A DNA stretch of 64,000 bases. It comes from an uncultured Clostridia bacterium (GTDB lineage: Bacteria > Bacillota > Clostridia > Christensenellales > UBA1242). Under the pieces are notes generated by a model that was not told the DNA's origin, searched no databases, and saw nothing but the letters and a program-made list of their open reading frames with translations. A program made the translations under genes and the position numbers. Position 1 is the stretch's first letter; the number at the start of each line of letters is the position of its first letter. The stretch is taken from NCBI GenBank assembly GCA_934754335.1, contig CAKVHY010000002.1, positions 77,309-141,308 of the forward strand. The letters run 5' to 3'. Shown here in pieces: positions 51,441 through 60,363 of this stretch.

Positions 51441-52433
51441 ATGGAAAAGATAGTTTTAACTGGCATTAAGCCAACCGGTAGGGTACATATTGGCAATTAT
51501 TTTGGTGCTATCAAACCTGCCATCGAATTAAGTAAGGCTCAAGACACAAAGTGTTTATTTTTCTTAGCCGATTATCACGCATTAAACATAATGAAAGATG
51601 CAAAACAATTTAAGCAAACTTGTTATGACGCATCGGCTTGTTGGCTTGCTTGTGGACTAGATCCAAACAAGGTTTTATTCTATAGGCAATCAGATATTGA
51701 AGAAGTTTTTAAACTTAATTGGATTCTATCTAACGTAACTCCAAAGGGGCTTATGAACAGGGCACATGCATATAAAGCCATGGTGGAAAATAACCTTCAA
51801 AATGGTTCTGATCCTGATGCTGGCGTTAATATGGGGCTTTATAACTATCCAATTTTAATGGCTGCAGATATTTTGCTTATGAACTCAAACCTTGTTCCTG
51901 TTGGTCTTGATCAAAAACAACACGTTGAGATTGCAAAAGAAATTGCCAGAATGTTTAATTCAAATTATGGCGAAACTTTTGTTATGCCTGATGAATTGAT
52001 CTCTAAGAGCGTTGGAACAATTGTGGGAACGGACGGACGAAAAATGAGCAAAAGTTATGGCAACGTAATTCCAATGTTTTGTCCTGAAAATGAGTTGAAG
52101 AAAATTATAAATAGAATTGTAACAGATAGCACTCCTGTGGACGAACCAAAGAGTACTGATTGCTCAATCTTTAAAATCTATAGTTTATTCGCTAATCCTG
52201 AGCAAATTAAAGAAATGGAAGCAAAATTTGCAAAGGGAATAGGTTGGGGTGAAGTTAAAAAGCAAACTTTTGAACTTATAAACTCAGTTATTTCTCCTAT
52301 GAGAGAAAAATACGATTATTATATTTCTCATCCTGAAATCATTGACAAGATTTTTGAAAAGAGTGCTATAGAAGTTAGAAAAATTGCTAAAGACACTTTA
52401 AATAGAGTGGAAAAAGCAATAGGAAGATTATGA
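51441..52433 (+). CDS. trpS: Tryptophanyl-tRNA synthetase (330 aa)
   Basis: A class I aminoacyl-tRNA synthetase charging tRNA-Trp. The HIGH-type motif is PTGRVHIGNYFGAI (~11-24), the NYPILMAADILLMNSNLVPVG.DQKQHVE region follows, and the KMSKS motif appears intact as RKMSKSYG. Length is typical of bacterial TrpS. rsmE overlaps its stop by 4 nt (ATGA), so the two are coupled, together with mtaB and the HIT gene. Confidence 0.97.
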   Translation: MEKIVLTGIKPTGRVHIGNYFGAIKPAIELSKAQDTKCLFFLADYHALNIMKDAKQFKQTCYDASACWLACGLDPNKVLFYRQSDIEEVFKLNWILSNVTPKGLMNRAHAYKAMVENNLQNGSDPDAGVNMGLYNYPILMAADILLMNSNLVPVGLDQKQHVEIAKEIARMFNSNYGETFVMPDELISKSVGTIVGTDGRKMSKSYGNVIPMFCPENELKKIINRIVTDSTPVDEPKSTDCSIFKIYSLFANPEQIKEMEAKFAKGIGWGEVKKQTFELINSVISPMREKYDYYISHPEIIDKIFEKSAIEVRKIAKDTLNRVEKAIGRL

Positions 52434-53155
52434 AAAGATTTTTATGTTATGAATTAAAAGATGGTTATGCTTTGATTAAAGATTCAGAGCATAACCATTT
52501 AAAAAATGTTTTAAGGCTAAATGTTGGCGATAAAATTGAGTGCGTTGGACTAGATGAGTTTGTTTATTTGTGCGAAATTCAAAAGATAGAAAAATCTCAA
52601 ACTTATGCTTTGGTTCTGGAAAAACAAGTTTGTTTGTCTAATCCTAAAGTTAATTTAACAGTTTTTCAAGCCCTTGTTAAGAATGACAATATGAGCCTTA
52701 TTGTTCAGAAACTAAGCGAATTGGGAGCCACTTCTCTTGTTCCTTTTGAAAGTGAGTTTATAACCAGCAAAGATAGTAAGAATAAGCAGGGGAAACTGCA
52801 AGAGATTGCTAATCAATCTATAAAACAATGCAGGCGTTCAATTCCTTTGAAAGTTCAAAAAACTTTAAGTTTTGATGAAATGATAAATTCTTTAAAATCT
52901 TTTGATAAAGTCATTTTTGCTAATGAAAAGGAAACTTCTAAATCTTTAAACGACACTTTAAAAGAATTGAAAGAAACAGACAATGTTGCTATCATAATTG
53001 GCTCTGAAGGTGGTTTTTCAGATAAAGAGATTTCCGCCATCTCAAAACTAACTAACGCCATATCTATAAGTCTTGGCTCTAGGATTTTAAGAGCGGAAAC
53101 TGCCAGCATATTTTTAACGGGCTTAGTTTTGTATGAATTAAAAGAATATATTTAG
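52430..53155 (+). CDS. rsmE: 16S rRNA (uracil-1498-N3)-methyltransferase RsmE (241 aa)
   Basis: A SPOUT-class methyltransferase modifying U1498 of 16S rRNA. An N-terminal PUA-like domain (KDSEHNHLKNVLRLNVGDKIECV) precedes the SPOUT knot with IIGSEGGFSDKEI and SLGSRILRAETASIFLTG. The start overlaps the trpS stop (ATGA). In Bacillus it is yqeU, in the dnaK-dnaJ-prmA-yqeU-yqeV cluster; here trpS occupies the prmA position. Confidence 0.95.
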   Translation: MKRFLCYELKDGYALIKDSEHNHLKNVLRLNVGDKIECVGLDEFVYLCEIQKIEKSQTYALVLEKQVCLSNPKVNLTVFQALVKNDNMSLIVQKLSELGATSLVPFESEFITSKDSKNKQGKLQEIANQSIKQCRRSIPLKVQKTLSFDEMINSLKSFDKVIFANEKETSKSLNDTLKELKETDNVAIIIGSEGGFSDKEISAISKLTNAISISLGSRILRAETASIFLTGLVLYELKEYI

Positions 53156-53163
53156 GAGATATT

Positions 53164-54414
53164 TTGGAAAAAGTTTGTTTTTTAACTCTTGGTTGCAAAG
53201 TTAATAAATATGAAAGTGACTGCATGGCAAATATCTTAAAAGAAAATGGATATTTAGTTACAAGTAATTTTGAAAAAGCAGATATCTATGTGGTGAATAC
53301 CTGTGCCGTTACTAACGAAGGCGAAAAGAAAAGTCGTCAAATTTTTCATAAGATTAAGGAATTAAATCCTAATGCTAAAATTATCGTTTGCGGTTGTGCT
53401 AGCGAACATAATCTAAAGCAATTTGAAGATAAAGGTGCTTTTGGTGGCATTGGAAACGTTAATAAAGAAACAATCTTAAGCGTTATTCAAAATGGCGGTT
53501 TTATTAAGTTTGACCAAGAAAAAAACTATGAGAAGTTGTCTAATCCATATATTTCTAGCACTAGGGCATATATAAAAGTTCAAGATGGTTGCGATAGATT
53601 TTGCTCTTATTGCATAATCCCTTATCTTAGGGGAAGAAGCAGAAGTAGAGATTTGGAGAGTTTAATAAAAGAGGCTAAGATTTTATCTGAAACCAGCAAG
53701 GAAATTGTGCTTGTGGGGATTGATATTAGCGATTATAAGGTAAATGGAGAATCCGCTCTTGGTAAACTTATCTATTCATTAAAAGACCTTCCTTCGCGAA
53801 TTAGGCTTGGAAGTTTTGAAGCGAATATCATAACAAAAGACCTTCTAGATCTTTTGATTCAAGTTCCCAACTTTGCACCACATTTTCATTTGTCCTTGCA
53901 ATCTGGCGACACATCAGTTTTGAAAGCCATGAATAGAAAGTACACAGCGGAAGAGTTCCTAGAAAAATGCAAGTTGATAAAGTCATATTTCCCTGATGCA
54001 AATATAACCACAGATATAATCGTTGGTTTTCCAACAGAAACTGAGAAAGAGTTTGAAAATACAGTTCGTTTTGCAAAAACTGTTGGCTTTGGGAAAATCC
54101 ATGTTTTCCCATATAGTGTTCGAACGGGAACAGTGGCCAGTAAAATGAAAGACTTGCCTTTGTCTGTTAAAAAAGAGAGAGTGGCAAAACTCACAAAGGT
54201 TTCTGACGAACTTGAAATTGCATTCAATCAGTCCATGCTAGGCAAAACTAAGAAAGTTTTGTTTGAAGATGAAGAAGATGATTTTATGGTGGGCTTTACA
54301 GATAACTACATAAAAGTTTATGCAGATAAGTCAAAAGTAAAGAGCGGAGATTTAATTGAAGTTAGATTAACTGAATTATTTAAACTTGGAATCAAAGGAG
54401 AAGTTTTATGTTAG
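53164..54414 (+). CDS. mtaB: tRNA t6A37 methylthiotransferase MtaB (416 aa)
   Basis: A radical SAM methylthiotransferase that converts t6A37 to ms2t6A in tRNA. The N-terminal UPF0004 domain has TLGCKVNKYESD, NTCAVT and CGC, giving the three cluster-binding cysteines. The radical SAM motif is CDRFCSYCIIP (~142-152), with LRGRSRSR after it as in MtaB. A C-terminal TRAM domain ends the protein. The start is TTG with AGGAGA upstream, 9 nt after rsmE. The next gene overlaps by 7 nt. It corresponds to B. subtilis yqeV. Confidence 0.94.
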   Translation: MEKVCFLTLGCKVNKYESDCMANILKENGYLVTSNFEKADIYVVNTCAVTNEGEKKSRQIFHKIKELNPNAKIIVCGCASEHNLKQFEDKGAFGGIGNVNKETILSVIQNGGFIKFDQEKNYEKLSNPYISSTRAYIKVQDGCDRFCSYCIIPYLRGRSRSRDLESLIKEAKILSETSKEIVLVGIDISDYKVNGESALGKLIYSLKDLPSRIRLGSFEANIITKDLLDLLIQVPNFAPHFHLSLQSGDTSVLKAMNRKYTAEEFLEKCKLIKSYFPDANITTDIIVGFPTETEKEFENTVRFAKTVGFGKIHVFPYSVRTGTVASKMKDLPLSVKKERVAKLTKVSDELEIAFNQSMLGKTKKVLFEDEEDDFMVGFTDNYIKVYADKSKVKSGDLIEVRLTELFKLGIKGEVLC

Positions 54415-54746
54415 ATGAAAAGTGTATTTTTTGTAAGATTATAAAGGGTGAAATTCCTTCAAGCAAGGTTTATGAAGATGAAAACATGTTTATCTTTAAA
54501 GATATTGAACCTAAGGCGAAAATTCATTATTTGCTAGTTTTGAAAGACCATTTTCCAAGGCTAAATAATATGAGCGATGATACTGCTAGGCTTTTGGGTG
54601 AGTGCTTGAAAAAAGTTTCTTTAATGCAAGAAGAATTGGGAATTCAAGATGGCTATAGATTAATTATAAATCAAGGCAAAAACGCAGGGCAGACTGTGGA
54701 TCATGTTCATATTCATATATTAGCAGGCGAAGAATTGCCTTTTTAA
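54408..54746 (+). CDS. HIT family hydrolase (112 aa)
   Basis: A Hint-like nucleotide phosphoramidase/hydrolase. It has an N-terminal CIFCKIIKGEIPSSKVYED, the PKAKIHYLLVLKDHFP strand and the catalytic histidine triad HVHIHIL near the C-terminus. Two N-terminal Cys (residues 5 and 8) may join histidines in binding zinc as in many HIT proteins. It overlaps mtaB by 7 nt. The physiological substrate is unknown. Confidence 0.94.
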   Translation: MLDEKCIFCKIIKGEIPSSKVYEDENMFIFKDIEPKAKIHYLLVLKDHFPRLNNMSDDTARLLGECLKKVSLMQEELGIQDGYRLIINQGKNAGQTVDHVHIHILAGEELPF

Positions 54747-54767
54747 GGAAAACTTTTAGTTTTTTTA

Positions 54768-54795
54768 TTGACAAATTGAAAAAAAACATTATAAT
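54768..54795 (+). promoter_or_regulatory. rpsU: Sigma-A promoter for rpsU
   Basis: TTGACA at 54768-54773, a 16-bp spacer and TATAAT at 54790-54795. Confidence 0.85.
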
Positions 54796-54830
54796 ACTAT
54801 TGATATTTAAAAGAAAGTGGGTGAATAAAG

Positions 54831-55013
54831 TTGTCAACAGTTAGAGTTGGTGAAAACGAAAATGTTGAAAGTGCTATCAAAAGATTTAAGAGAAAATGCC
54901 AAAAAGATGGTATCGTAGGCGATTTAAGAAAGCACGAACAATATGAAAAGCCAAGTGTTAAGAGAAAGAAAAAACAAAAGGCTGCTATTAAAAGAGCAAG
55001 AAAAGCAAAATAG
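54831..55013 (+). CDS. rpsU: 30S ribosomal protein bS21 (60 aa)
   Basis: A small basic protein of the 30S subunit. VRVGENENVESAIKRFKRKCQKDGIVGDLRKHEQYEKPSVKRK follows the family closely, and the C-terminus is Lys/Arg-rich. The start is TTG; the Shine-Dalgarno is poor (AAAGTGGG, somewhat distant), which is unusual for this window and for a ribosomal protein. A strong promoter and terminator surround it. The usual downstream yqeY is not present. Confidence 0.95.
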   Translation: MSTVRVGENENVESAIKRFKRKCQKDGIVGDLRKHEQYEKPSVKRKKKQKAAIKRARKAK

Positions 55014-55021
55014 TTTTTTAG

Positions 55022-55046
55022 AGCAAAGGAAATCCCTTTGCTTTTT
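55022..55046 (+). terminator. Rho-independent terminator after rpsU
   Basis: An 8-bp stem AGCAAAGG/CCTTTGCT with a 5-nt loop and five T. Confidence 0.9.
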
Positions 55047-55206
55047 CTTTTTAAAACTCCACGCAAAATATTGCCTTTTTAAACATTTAATTATTTAACT
55101 TCCTATTTTATTACAAAACAAGCCAAAATTTTCAAGTTGAATAAATATCGTATTTTGTTAGATTATGCTAAAATTATACTAATAAAATAAATATGGAGAA
55201 TGAAAG

Positions 55207-55596
55207 GTGAAAAGAAATAACGCATTAAAACAATTGGCAAATCTTGCAAAACAAAGATTGTTAAACAAAAATTATAGCGAGGGTTTGAATGATAAGTTTA
55301 TAACAAACAAGGCTAGTGCATACTTTATTGAAAACGCAAAAGCAATGAAGAAGTTGACTGCTAAAACTGAGTTTATAAGTATATCTGTTGCAGACGAGCC
55401 GGAGTTTATTAGGCAAGTGGTTGAAATATTAAAAGAGAATGAGTTGGCAGGGCTTGGGTCGCTTACTGATAAGAATTATTATAAGACCTTGAACGATGAT
55501 GAAAAACAACTTTATATGTTAAGGCTTTCTGAGAAATATAATAGAGTAAAACAGGCTTATGAAAATAACATGTTGCCGGCAGAGTTTATAGCATAA
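55207..55596 (+). CDS. Uncharacterised basic protein (129 aa)
   Basis: I do not recognise it. The start is GTG with GGAG 8 nt upstream. The first ~25 residues are basic (KRNNALKQLANLAKQRLLNK), then helical segments follow: FITNKASAYFIENAKAMKKL and EPEFIRQVVEILKENELAGLGSLTDKNYYKTLNDDEKQLYMLRLSEKYNRVK. It is soluble and probably alpha-helical. It occupies the position after rpsU where yqeY is common, but it does not look like YqeY. A TGCTAAAAT extended -10 (55166-55174) just upstream resembles the one before 21793. A terminator follows. Confidence 0.68.
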   Translation: MKRNNALKQLANLAKQRLLNKNYSEGLNDKFITNKASAYFIENAKAMKKLTAKTEFISISVADEPEFIRQVVEILKENELAGLGSLTDKNYYKTLNDDEKQLYMLRLSEKYNRVKQAYENNMLPAEFIA

Positions 55597-55609
55597 AGAA
55601 TTAAATTTA

Positions 55610-55635
55610 AAGCACGATAATATTTCGTGTTTTTT
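55610..55635 (+). terminator. Rho-independent terminator after the 55207 gene
   Basis: An 8-bp stem AAGCACGA/TCGTGTTT (one G-U) with a 7-nt loop and T residues. Confidence 0.8.
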
Positions 55636-55648
55636 ATTTTGTAATAGT

Positions 55649-55676
55649 TTGAAATAATTGTTTTGTTTGATATAAT
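55649..55676 (+). promoter_or_regulatory. Promoter for pcrA-ligA
   Basis: TTGAAA at 55649-55654, a 16-bp spacer and TATAAT at 55671-55676 preceded by an extended -10 TG at 55668-55669. Confidence 0.8.
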
Positions 55677-55705
55677 TAATAGGTATATGTAAAAGGAGAC
55701 CTATT

Positions 55706-57991
55706 TTGTTTTCAATCAACGATTTAAATAAAACTCAATTAGAAATAGCAAAAGACACTGAAGGTGCGATTTTAGTAACTGCTGGAGCAGGAAGCGGAAA
55801 GACTAGGCTTCTAACTCATAGGATTTGCTATATAATCGAAGAAAAACATGTGAACCCAGAGAATATTATTGCTATCACTTTCACAAATAAGGCAACAAAT
55901 GAAATGCGTGAGAGAATTGAAAAAATGCTTCCAACTGCAAAAGATGTTTGGGTGAGCACGTTCCATGCTATGTGCGTTAGGATTTTAAGGAGTGCGATTA
56001 ATCATTTAGATGGTTATACTAAGTATTTCACAATTTATGATGAAAGCGATAAAGATAAACTTTTAAAGCAAATTTTAAAGGGCTTAGAGATAAATGTTGG
56101 GGAATTCAAAAGTAAAATAGAATGGCATATCTCCAATGCAAAGAATATGGGGCTAACCCCTGAAGAATATGCAGAGAATATAAAATACGACCCTAATAAG
56201 GACGAAATTTTTAAAGTTTATAAAGAATATGAAACAAAATTGAAGGAAAATAACGCTCTTGATTTTGACGACCTTTTGGCAAAAACTTTATTCTTATTTG
56301 AGCATTGTCCTGATGTTTTGGAATATTATCAGAAAAAGTTTCAATACATATTGGTGGACGAGTTCCAGGACACGAACGTAGTTCAATATAAGTTAGTTAA
56401 GATGCTAGCGTCCTATCACAAAAACATATTCGTGGTTGGTGATGAAGACCAATGCATTTATTGTTGGCGTGGTGCAAATATTGAAAACATTAAAAATTTC
56501 ATTAAAGATTTTGGGGCTAAGGTTTATAAATTGGAGCAAAATTATAGGAGTTCTAAAAATATAATCGCTTCAGCAAACGAACTTATAAAGAATAATAAAG
56601 AACGTATTGAAAAAACGCTATTCACAGAAAATGAAGATGGCGATAAGATTGAATATTATAAGGCGTATGACGAGCAGGAAGAAGCCGAATACGTGGCAAA
56701 AACAATCTCTAATTTGATAGATAATGGCGTAAATCCAAATGAAATTGGCGTTTTGATGCGAATAAGTTCGCTATCTAGATTGTTTGAAGAAAAACTATTA
56801 AATTACAACATTCCATATAAAGTAAGCGGAATTTTCAAGTTCTTTGAAAGAGCAGAAATTAAGAACATTTTGGCTTATTTAAGCGTGATTGTAAATCATA
56901 AAGATAACATCAGTTTTTTAAGAATTATAAATGTTCCAAAACGTGGAATTGGCGATGCTTCAATAGATAAGATGGCTCAATATGCAATTATGCATAATAT
57001 AAGCCTATTTGATTTGGTGGCAAATATTAGAGTGGAAGATTTGCCTAGCGCTTTAAAATCCAAACTTTTAGCGTTCTCAGAACTATTAAATGAACTTGAG
57101 GAATTAGTTGAAAAATCCACATTAACTGAATTTGTAAAAACTTTGATTGATGCCACGCATATTAAAGATATGTACTCTGAAGACACGGAAGAAAATGAAG
57201 ATAGAAAGCGAAATATAGATCAAATGCTTCAGTCTGTTACAACTTTTGATAACCTAAATGAAAACGCCACTGTGTCATCATATTTAGAAAGTGTAACATT
57301 GCAAAACTCCATTGATGAAGACGAGTCCGAAGCAAAAGTTAGCGTTTCCACAGTTCACGCAAGCAAAGGCCTTGAATTTGATTACGTATTTATTGTTGGT
57401 GCTGAAGAGAATGTTTTTCCGCTTGCAAGATGCGGAGAGATTGAAGATATTGAAGAAGAACGTAGGCTTATGTATGTGGCAATCACTAGGGCAAGGAAGA
57501 AGGTTATAATCACCAAAGCAAAAACTAGGTTTTTATATGGTTGCAGAGAAAGTACGCTTGAAAGCAGGTTCTTAAAGGAAGCAAAAATTTCTAACGGAGA
57601 AACGAAAGAAAAGTTTATTTCAGATACTTGGGGCTATTCAAAATACTATGCAAAATATGCAAATGCTGGTTTGGGAAATGGCGGACATGGATATAATTCT
57701 AGAAGGCAAGAAGAACATTATGGCTTTGATAATAATTTCTCTAAGAAGTCTGAAGAGAAGTTTGAAGCCACAAAACCATCAGCACTTGCTTTTATGGAAA
57801 AGAAAATTAAGACCAATGATAAATTTAAAGATTATATAGAAGGGGCAAAGGTTAAGCACCCTAAATTTGGTGTTGGTGTTATAATAAAGAAAGAAAATAT
57901 AGGTGATATAACATTTGTTAAAATAGATTTTGGCGGATTTGGCGTTAAAAATCTATCGCTTGCATTTGCACCACTTGAACTTATAAAATAA
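55706..57991 (+). CDS. pcrA: ATP-dependent DNA helicase PcrA/UvrD (761 aa)
   Basis: An SF1A 3'-5' helicase for repair and plasmid/rolling-circle replication. The Q motif LNKTQLEIA is followed by Walker A TAGAGSGKTRLL (~25-36), motif II VDEFQDTN, motif III GDEDQCIYCWRGA, motif IV LEQNYRSS and motifs V/VI (TVHASKGLEF, EERRLMYVAITRARK). The C-terminal RNA-polymerase-binding Tudor-like segment (AKVKHPKFGVGVIIKKE...VKIDFGGFGVKNLSL) is present. The start is TTG with AAAGGAG upstream. ligA follows 11 nt later, the standard pair. Confidence 0.96.
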   Translation: MFSINDLNKTQLEIAKDTEGAILVTAGAGSGKTRLLTHRICYIIEEKHVNPENIIAITFTNKATNEMRERIEKMLPTAKDVWVSTFHAMCVRILRSAINHLDGYTKYFTIYDESDKDKLLKQILKGLEINVGEFKSKIEWHISNAKNMGLTPEEYAENIKYDPNKDEIFKVYKEYETKLKENNALDFDDLLAKTLFLFEHCPDVLEYYQKKFQYILVDEFQDTNVVQYKLVKMLASYHKNIFVVGDEDQCIYCWRGANIENIKNFIKDFGAKVYKLEQNYRSSKNIIASANELIKNNKERIEKTLFTENEDGDKIEYYKAYDEQEEAEYVAKTISNLIDNGVNPNEIGVLMRISSLSRLFEEKLLNYNIPYKVSGIFKFFERAEIKNILAYLSVIVNHKDNISFLRIINVPKRGIGDASIDKMAQYAIMHNISLFDLVANIRVEDLPSALKSKLLAFSELLNELEELVEKSTLTEFVKTLIDATHIKDMYSEDTEENEDRKRNIDQMLQSVTTFDNLNENATVSSYLESVTLQNSIDEDESEAKVSVSTVHASKGLEFDYVFIVGAEENVFPLARCGEIEDIEEERRLMYVAITRARKKVIITKAKTRFLYGCRESTLESRFLKEAKISNGETKEKFISDTWGYSKYYAKYANAGLGNGGHGYNSRRQEEHYGFDNNFSKKSEEKFEATKPSALAFMEKKIKTNDKFKDYIEGAKVKHPKFGVGVIIKKENIGDITFVKIDFGGFGVKNLSLAFAPLELIK

Positions 57992-58002
57992 GGTTTTAAA
58001 TT

Positions 58003-59952
58003 ATGAATAAAGAAGAAAGAATAAAGCAGTTAGTTGAAGAACTTAATTATTATAATGAATATTACTATACTTTAGATAATCCTATAATCTCTGATGATGA
58101 ATGGGATAATCTTTATAAAGAATTATTAACGCTAGAGAAAGAAACTGGCTTTATTTTGCCAAATTCTCCAAGTCAGAACGTTGGTGCGGAGAATTTAAAA
58201 GGCTTTAAGAAAGTTAAACATGTTAAAAAACTTTATAGTTTGTCTAAGTCCAATTCCATTGACGAACTTAAAAAATGGCTAAACGATATGCGTTCGTTTG
58301 GTGCAGATAAGTTTTCTTTGGAATATAAGTTTGATGGGCTTAGAATAGTTGTAACATATAAAAATGGCAAACTTATTAAAGCCGCCACCCGTGGAAATGG
58401 AATAGTTGGTGAAGACGTAACGGAGCAAGTTAAAACGATAAAAACATTGCCTAAAACTATTGATTTTAAGGGCGAACTTATAATCATGGGTGAAGCAATG
58501 ATTAGAAGAAGTGAACTTGAAAAGTTTAATCTAACCAGCAATGAGCAATTAAAAAATGAAAGAAATGCTGCCGCAGGAGCAATTAGAAACTTAGATGTAA
58601 ATGTAACAAAAAGCAGAAACTTGGATTTGTTCTTTTATGATATCTTAGAGATTTCATCTAATGAATTTCAAACGCAAACTGGCATGCATGAATTTATGAA
58701 AAAACTTGGTTTCTCAGTTTGGGACTATTATAAATTGCTATCCACAGATGAAGAGATAGAAAAAAACATTGAAGCGATTAATAATTCTAGGAAAAATTTA
58801 GATATATTAATTGATGGAGCAGTTTTAAAAGTTGACGATTTAAGTAAACGTGAAGATATTGGCTATACAGCAAAGTTCCCAAAATGGGCGATGGCATATA
58901 AATTCCCAGCCGATGAAAAAACGAGCAAAGTGTTAGATATTGTTTGGCAGGTTGGTAGAACGGGGAAACTAACTCCTATTGCTGAAATTGAGCCAGTGGA
59001 ATTAGCAGGGGCAACAGTTAAGAGAGCAACGTTGAATAATTATGGCGATATTTTACGAAAAGACGTTAAGATAAATTCTTATGTGTTTGTAAGAAGAAGC
59101 AATGAAGTTATCCCAGAGATATTGAATGTGGCAAGGCATACTAATGAAAGTAAAGATATTCAAAAGCCAACGCATTGTCCTAGTTGTAATTCTGAATTGG
59201 TGGAAGATGGCGCAAATCTATTCTGTTTAAATAAGAATTGCCATAAAAAGATTAATGAAAGAATAACGCATTTCTGTTCAAGAAACGCAATGAATATTGA
59301 TGGCGTTAGTTCCAAAACCATAGATAAACTACGTGAAGAATTTGATATAACAAATTGTGCAGACTTATATTATATATCTAAAGAACAATTGTTAAATCTA
59401 GATAAGTTTAAAGATAAAAAAGCACAAAACTTTATAGATAGTATTGAAAAAAGCAAAAAATGTAATTTTAATAACTTTTTATTTGCTTTAGGAATTGATG
59501 GTGTTGGCGAAAAAACAGCCCTAGATTTATCTAAGAACTTTAAAACGTTGCAAGACCTTGAAAATGCAACTGTTGACGACCTGATTAAAATAAATGATAT
59601 AGGCAAAGTAATTGCCGAAAATATCGTAGATTTCTTTCATAATGAAGCAGAACTAGAACTTATAGATAATCTATTTAAAAGGGGAGTTCAAATAGAGTAT
59701 TCAAATGTTGCAACAAAACAAAATGAATATATAACCGGCAAAACTTTCGTTTTAACGGGAACATTGCCAAACAAATCTAGAGATGAAGCAAGCAAGATAA
59801 TTGAAAGTTTTGGTGGCAAAACATCAGGAAGCGTTAGCAAAAATACAGATTATGTTTTGGCAGGTGATAGTGCTGGAAGCAAGTTAGATAAGGCAATGAA
59901 ACTAGGAATTAAGATAATTAGCGAAGAAGATTTTGATAATTTTATAAAGTAA
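58003..59952 (+). CDS. ligA: NAD-dependent DNA ligase LigA (649 aa)
   Basis: Seals DNA nicks using NAD+. It has domain Ia (LNYYNEYYYTLDNPIISDDEWD), the adenylation motif EYKFDGLR with the catalytic Lys, TRGNG..GEDVT, an OB fold (VGRTGKLTPIAEIEPVELAG), a Cys4 zinc finger (CPSC...CLNKNC), HhH motifs (ALGIDGVGEKTA) and a C-terminal BRCT domain (~575-649). It is somewhat divergent from the common form: domain Ia lacks the usual His (YHxY reads YYNE), EYD is EWD, and the usual PKIDG is YKFDG. All domains are nevertheless present and the Lys is kept. It is co-transcribed with pcrA. No terminator is obvious after it. Confidence 0.93.
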   Translation: MNKEERIKQLVEELNYYNEYYYTLDNPIISDDEWDNLYKELLTLEKETGFILPNSPSQNVGAENLKGFKKVKHVKKLYSLSKSNSIDELKKWLNDMRSFGADKFSLEYKFDGLRIVVTYKNGKLIKAATRGNGIVGEDVTEQVKTIKTLPKTIDFKGELIIMGEAMIRRSELEKFNLTSNEQLKNERNAAAGAIRNLDVNVTKSRNLDLFFYDILEISSNEFQTQTGMHEFMKKLGFSVWDYYKLLSTDEEIEKNIEAINNSRKNLDILIDGAVLKVDDLSKREDIGYTAKFPKWAMAYKFPADEKTSKVLDIVWQVGRTGKLTPIAEIEPVELAGATVKRATLNNYGDILRKDVKINSYVFVRRSNEVIPEILNVARHTNESKDIQKPTHCPSCNSELVEDGANLFCLNKNCHKKINERITHFCSRNAMNIDGVSSKTIDKLREEFDITNCADLYYISKEQLLNLDKFKDKKAQNFIDSIEKSKKCNFNNFLFALGIDGVGEKTALDLSKNFKTLQDLENATVDDLIKINDIGKVIAENIVDFFHNEAELELIDNLFKRGVQIEYSNVATKQNEYITGKTFVLTGTLPNKSRDEASKIIESFGGKTSGSVSKNTDYVLAGDSAGSKLDKAMKLGIKIISEEDFDNFIK

Positions 59953-59987
59953 AACGAAAAAAAGTTGTCATTTTAAATTTATTTAAA

Positions 59988-60035
59988 ACATTATATATGG
60001 TATGGTTGATAGTGTACAACCACAATATATAGTGT
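59988..60035 (+). promoter_or_regulatory. Upstream pair of NrdR-box-like sites
   Basis: Two 16-bp sites, 59988-60003 (13/16 match) and 60020-60035 (15/16), match ACACWATATATWGTGT with a 32-bp period. NrdR boxes usually occur as pairs about three helical turns apart. A possible promoter (TTGATA 60006-60011, 16 bp, TATAGT 60028-60033) underlies the second site. If used, it would give nrdD a ~375-nt leader. Confidence 0.7.
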
Positions 60036-60316
60036 TTTTTTATTAAAATTTGAAAAAATATTAAAAAATTATAAAAAAATTTTATTTAAATTTTTCGTAT
60101 AAAATTTATAAAAATCAATGTTTATGAATAGTTATAAATTTTCAAAAATTAGAGTTTTTAAGATTGCTAAAATTTTGCAAAATCTCAAATGGCTTTAAAT
60201 AGCGAGATTTCAGATTTTTGGTTATAAAAGTGACTTGGGTGCTATCAAATTTTTTAAAAAAAGGCAACTAAAAATCATATATTTTTCAAAATTTTTAAAC
60301 TTTTTTATGTTTAAAA
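60036..60316 (+). other. AT-rich intergenic region between ligA and nrdD
   Basis: About 280 bases with no open frame of note. Most is extreme AT-rich sequence with A/T runs. Around 60155-60260 base composition rises and small stems appear (TTGC/GCAA at ~60163-60179, AAATCTC/GAGATTT at ~60180-60210 enclosing GCT/AGC). No known riboswitch was recognised. Confidence 0.6.
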
Positions 60317-60363
60317 ATTCAATATATAGATTGCAAAAAATCGTTTGACACTATATATTGTGT
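60317..60363 (+). promoter_or_regulatory. Promoter-proximal pair of NrdR boxes
   Basis: Site 60348-60363 is a perfect ACACTATATATTGTGT overlapping the -35 and spacer of the nrdD promoter. A weaker site (12/16) lies at 60317-60332, exactly 31 bp upstream. This is the expected geometry for repression by the ATP/dATP-sensing regulator NrdR. Confidence 0.88.
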
